A DNA stretch of 18,345 nucleotides, taken from the NCBI GenBank assembly GCA_029881775.1, contig JAOULY010000007.1:1-18345 (forward strand), in the 5' to 3' direction. Made by a program: the position numbers and the translations under genes. The notes below the pieces were generated by a model that worked only from the letters and a program-made list of their open reading frames with translations, was not told the DNA's origin and searched no databases. Origin of the DNA: Gammaproteobacteria bacterium (GTDB lineage Bacteria; Pseudomonadota; Gammaproteobacteria; UBA9214). Shown here piece after piece: positions 16,060 through 18,345 of the stretch. The number at the start of each line of letters is the position of its first letter. Position 1 is the stretch's first letter.

Positions 16060-16092
16060 CCTGCTTTCGCGTGTCTGGAAGCGGGTTTTTTT
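16060..16092 (+). terminator. Intrinsic terminator in the metZ leader (SAM-II expression platform)
   Basis: CCTGCTTTC (16060-16068) pairs with GGAAGCGGG (16077-16085), giving nine pairs of which two are G-U, around an 8-nt loop. Seven T residues follow (16086-16092). It lies 9 nt after the aptamer and 35 nt before the metZ ATG. AAAGCG (16048-16053), at the 3' end of the aptamer, can pair with TGCTTT (16062-16067) and so would block this hairpin when the aptamer is unfolded. Confidence 0.85.
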
Positions 16093-16093
16093 G

Positions 16094-16116
16094 TGTCCGG
16101 TGACAGGAGCCGGACA
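16094..16116 (+). repeat. Perfect inverted repeat next to the metZ ribosome site
   Basis: TGTCCGG (16094-16100) and CCGGACA (16110-16116) form a 7-bp stem with a 9-nt loop that contains AGGAG (16105-16109). The stem ends directly at the GGGG of the metZ Shine-Dalgarno (16117-16120). It may tune translation or protect the read-through mRNA. Its role is unknown. Confidence 0.6.
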
Positions 16117-16127
16117 GGGGAAAAACT

Positions 16128-17315
16128 ATGTCATACGATAAATTTGATTTTGAAACCCGGGCGGTACGCAGCGGCCAGGTGCGCACCGCCGAAGGCGAAC
16201 ATTCCGAGCCGATTTTCCCTACATCAAGCTATGTTTTCGGCAGTGCTGCCGAGGCGGCCGCGCGTTTCTCCGGTGACCAGCCCGGTAACATATATTCACG
16301 CTTTACCAACCCAACAGTGCGCACTTTCGAAGAACGGCTGGCCTCACTCGAAGGCGGTGACCGCTGCGTCGCCACATCGTCCGGTATGGCGGCAATTCTT
16401 GCGACCTGTGCCGGCCTGTTACAGGCAGGTGACCATATCGTGTCATCGCGGAGTATTTTTGGTACCACCACGGTGCTGTTCTCCACCTACCTGGCCCGGT
16501 TTGGTATAGAAACCACGTTCGTCAGTCTGGAGAACCCGGCTGACTGGGAAGCGGCGATGCGCCCGGCGACGCGGCTGCTGTTCCTGGAGACGCCCTCGAA
16601 TCCGCTGACGGCACTGGCTGATATCCAGGTCCTGTCCGCACTGGCGCATGATAATGATGCCTTGCTGGTGGTGGATAACTGTTTCTGTACCCCGGCCCTG
16701 CAGCTGCCACTTGCACTGGGTGCGGATATCGTTATTCATTCGGCCACCAAGTACCTGGACGGGCAGGGGCGCTGCATCGGCGGCGCCGTGGTCGGCGATG
16801 CCGAGCGTGTGGGCAAGGATGTCTATGGTTTTCTGCGCACGGCGGGACCGAGCATGAGCCCGTTTAATGCCTGGGTATTCCTGAAAGGCCTGGAGACGCT
16901 CGCATTGCGCATGAAGGCGCACAGCGACAGCGCGCTGCAACTGGCGCAATGGCTGGAACAACAGCCCGCGGTAGCGCGTGTGTACCACCCGGGGCTTGCC
17001 AGTCATCCGCAGCATGCGCTGGCCACGCGCCAGCAAAGCGGTCCCGGTGGCATTGTTTCGTTCGATCTGAAAGGCGGGCAACGCGATGCATGGTCACTGA
17101 TCGATGCCACACAGGTGTTTTCCATAACGGCCAACCTGGGTGATGCAAAAAGTACGATTACCCACCCGGCATCGACGACCCATGGGCGGCTGACGCCCGA
17201 GCAGCGCGCTGAAGCCGGTATCTCGGACGGGTTGGTGCGCCTGGCTGTTGGCCTTGAATCACTGACAGACCTGCAGCAGGACCTGGAGCGTGGCCTGGCT
17301 GCCTTGCGCTCCTGA
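16128..17315 (+). CDS. metZ: O-succinylhomoserine sulfhydrylase
   Basis: MetZ makes homocysteine directly from O-succinylhomoserine and sulfide, bypassing cystathionine. It is a PLP enzyme of the Cys/Met metabolism family with 395 residues. Motifs are YSRFTNPT (about 56), SSGMAAILATC, ETPSNPLTALADI, and SATKYLDGQGRC with PLP lysine K208. The C-terminal SITANLGDAKSTITHPASTTH segment is also present. AGGGG at 16116-16120, 7 nt before the ATG, is a good ribosome site. The position after purF matches Pseudomonas metZ. The SAM-II leader supports a methionine role over other members of the family, such as MetB or methionine gamma-lyase, though sequence alone separates these less surely. Confidence 0.92.
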   Translation: MSYDKFDFETRAVRSGQVRTAEGEHSEPIFPTSSYVFGSAAEAAARFSGDQPGNIYSRFTNPTVRTFEERLASLEGGDRCVATSSGMAAILATCAGLLQAGDHIVSSRSIFGTTTVLFSTYLARFGIETTFVSLENPADWEAAMRPATRLLFLETPSNPLTALADIQVLSALAHDNDALLVVDNCFCTPALQLPLALGADIVIHSATKYLDGQGRCIGGAVVGDAERVGKDVYGFLRTAGPSMSPFNAWVFLKGLETLALRMKAHSDSALQLAQWLEQQPAVARVYHPGLASHPQHALATRQQSGPGGIVSFDLKGGQRDAWSLIDATQVFSITANLGDAKSTITHPASTTHGRLTPEQRAEAGISDGLVRLAVGLESLTDLQQDLERGLAALRS

Positions 17316-17362
17316 GTGATCAGGAGACTGCCGTCGCAGCTGTCGGTGTGACCGAAAATTCC

Positions 17363-18345
17363 ATGACGACGGCCCAGGCGCGCGAGTTACTTGATTCGCT
17401 GTTCAGGCTGGCGCTTGATCGTGTGCATGGTCATACCTGCGTCAGCCGCTACCTGCTGGCAAACCCGCTGCGCGGGCCGGTTGCAACTGTCGCGATAGGC
17501 AAGGCGGCAGCGGCCATGACGGCAGGTGCCGCCGAGGTGTTGCAGGCGGCACTGGTCAGTGGACTGGTCGTCAGTCCCGCAGGCCAGGCGGACATCGATG
17601 TCACTGTCGGCGCAAATATCACGCTGTTGTTTGCTGAGCATCCGGTGCCGGGCCCCGGGAGTATCGCGGCCGGACAAGCTCTGCTGGCGTTTATCAGCGA
17701 ATTGCCCGCTGACTGCCGCCTGTTGTTCCTGATCTCCGGCGGGGCGTCCAGCCTGGTGGAGGTGCCGGTCGAGGGTATTGGCCTGGCGGAGCTTGAGCGG
17801 GTTAATCGCTGGTTGCTCGGCAGTGGTTTTGATATTGCGCAGACAAACCGGGTCCGCACGGCGCTTTCTCGCATCAAGGGCGGTCAGTTGCGTGCTTATC
17901 TGGGTGCACGTGAGGCATGCGTGCTGTTGCTCTCTGATGTACCCACGAATGATGTCGGCATTATCGGTTCCGGCCTGTTGCACCCTGCAGCGGTGCCTGC
18001 CGGGGTGCTGCCCGTGTTGCCTGGCTGGTTGTCATCCCTGTTACCCGTGCGGGTTGAAGTGGATACACCATTGCCGGATGTCGAGCATCATATCGTGGCG
18101 ACCAGTCACGATGCACTGGCGGCCATTGTTGAAGCGGCTGCGCAACGCGGGCATCATGCAGTGATCAATACCGAGCCGTTAACCGGTGATGTCCACGCGG
18201 CGGCGGGACGTATTGTTGAATATCTCAAGACGGCACCGCCTGGCCTGTACCTGTGGGGTGGCGAGACCACGGTCGTGCTGCCCGACATGCCGGGTGACGG
18301 CGGTCGTAACCAGCAGCTGGCACTGGCGATTGCACTGCAGCTGGC
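17363..18345 (+). CDS. Glycerate 2-kinase (GckA/TtuD, MOFRL family), 3' truncated by window edge
   Basis: This is probably a glycerate kinase that phosphorylates D-glycerate to 2-phosphoglycerate in hydroxypyruvate/glyoxylate or tartrate metabolism. About 327 residues are visible with no stop, against roughly 420-450 in the family, so the C-terminus lies outside. Family landmarks are AIGKAAAAM, EHPVPGPGS, LISGGASSLVEVP, NRVRTALSRIKGG, LLSDVPTNDVGIIGSG and WGGETTVVL...GGRNQQLALA. Two motifs are less conserved than usual: the first loop reads GGASS rather than GGGSA, and VRTALS lacks the histidine of VRxHLS. The start is uncertain. ATG 17363 fits the family length, GTG 17348 is in frame, and neither has a ribosome site; AGGAG at 17322 is too far away. 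It follows metZ by 47 nt. Confidence 0.85.
   Translation, partial: MTTAQARELLDSLFRLALDRVHGHTCVSRYLLANPLRGPVATVAIGKAAAAMTAGAAEVLQAALVSGLVVSPAGQADIDVTVGANITLLFAEHPVPGPGSIAAGQALLAFISELPADCRLLFLISGGASSLVEVPVEGIGLAELERVNRWLLGSGFDIAQTNRVRTALSRIKGGQLRAYLGAREACVLLLSDVPTNDVGIIGSGLLHPAAVPAGVLPVLPGWLSSLLPVRVEVDTPLPDVEHHIVATSHDALAAIVEAAAQRGHHAVINTEPLTGDVHAAAGRIVEYLKTAPPGLYLWGGETTVVLPDMPGDGGRNQQLALAIALQL

Noticed and set aside
16012..16509. 165-codon frame beginning inside the riboswitch and running into metZ
   Set aside because: It overlaps the SAM-II leader and metZ in another frame, has no recognisable domain, and metZ has a good ribosome site and full family motifs.
1..18345. Mobile elements, CRISPR arrays, tRNA or rRNA genes
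   Set aside because: No transposase, integrase, regularly spaced repeats, tRNA cloverleaf or rRNA sequence was seen on either strand. All gaps are short.

Overview
This window is a stretch of gammaproteobacterial core chromosome. All complete genes lie on the + strand and are intact, and the DNA is moderately GC-rich throughout. The lineage call rests on FimV, which is largely confined to Gammaproteobacteria, on DedD and CvpA next to folC and purF, and on a gene order close to the one I recall from Pseudomonas: leuC-leuD-leuB-asd-fimV-truA-trpF-accD-folC-dedD-cvpA-purF-metZ. Having trpB and trpA between trpF and accD, and only one asd gene, points away from Pseudomonas and Enterobacteria. It suggests a deeper gammaproteobacterium, perhaps related to Chromatiales or Thiotrichales. 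The genus cannot be read from this sequence.

Layout. Bases 1-819 hold the C-terminal two thirds of an MFS transporter (HcaT-like). Bases 881-4065 hold leuC, leuD and leuB, which carry out the last steps of leucine synthesis before transamination. Aspartate-semialdehyde dehydrogenase (asd, 4090-5112) and the polar hub protein FimV (5190-7385) follow. A clear intrinsic terminator at 7421-7448 closes this block. truA (7530-8309) and a tight trpF-trpB-trpA run (8381-11026, with 14-nt and 4-nt overlaps) come next. After them are accD (fatty acid synthesis), folC (folates), dedD (SPOR-domain septal protein), cvpA and purF (purines).

The most informative non-coding stretch is the 177-bp gap between purF and metZ (15951-16127). 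It contains a promoter with a perfect -35 box, then a SAM-II (SAM-alpha) riboswitch aptamer, then a strong intrinsic terminator with seven T residues, then a second perfect hairpin next to a good ribosome binding site. The 3' end of the aptamer can pair with the 5' arm of the terminator. This suggests a SAM-controlled transcription switch for metZ, the O-succinylhomoserine sulfhydrylase that makes homocysteine. The window ends inside a glycerate 2-kinase gene.

The genes share precursors. Asd supplies aspartate semialdehyde, which leads to homoserine and, through MetZ, to homocysteine. FolC makes the polyglutamated folates needed for methionine and purine synthesis, and PurF starts the purine pathway from PRPP. 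The TrpF substrate is also built from PRPP. No mobile element, CRISPR array, tRNA or rRNA was seen, and no stretch longer than 300 bases lacks a gene.
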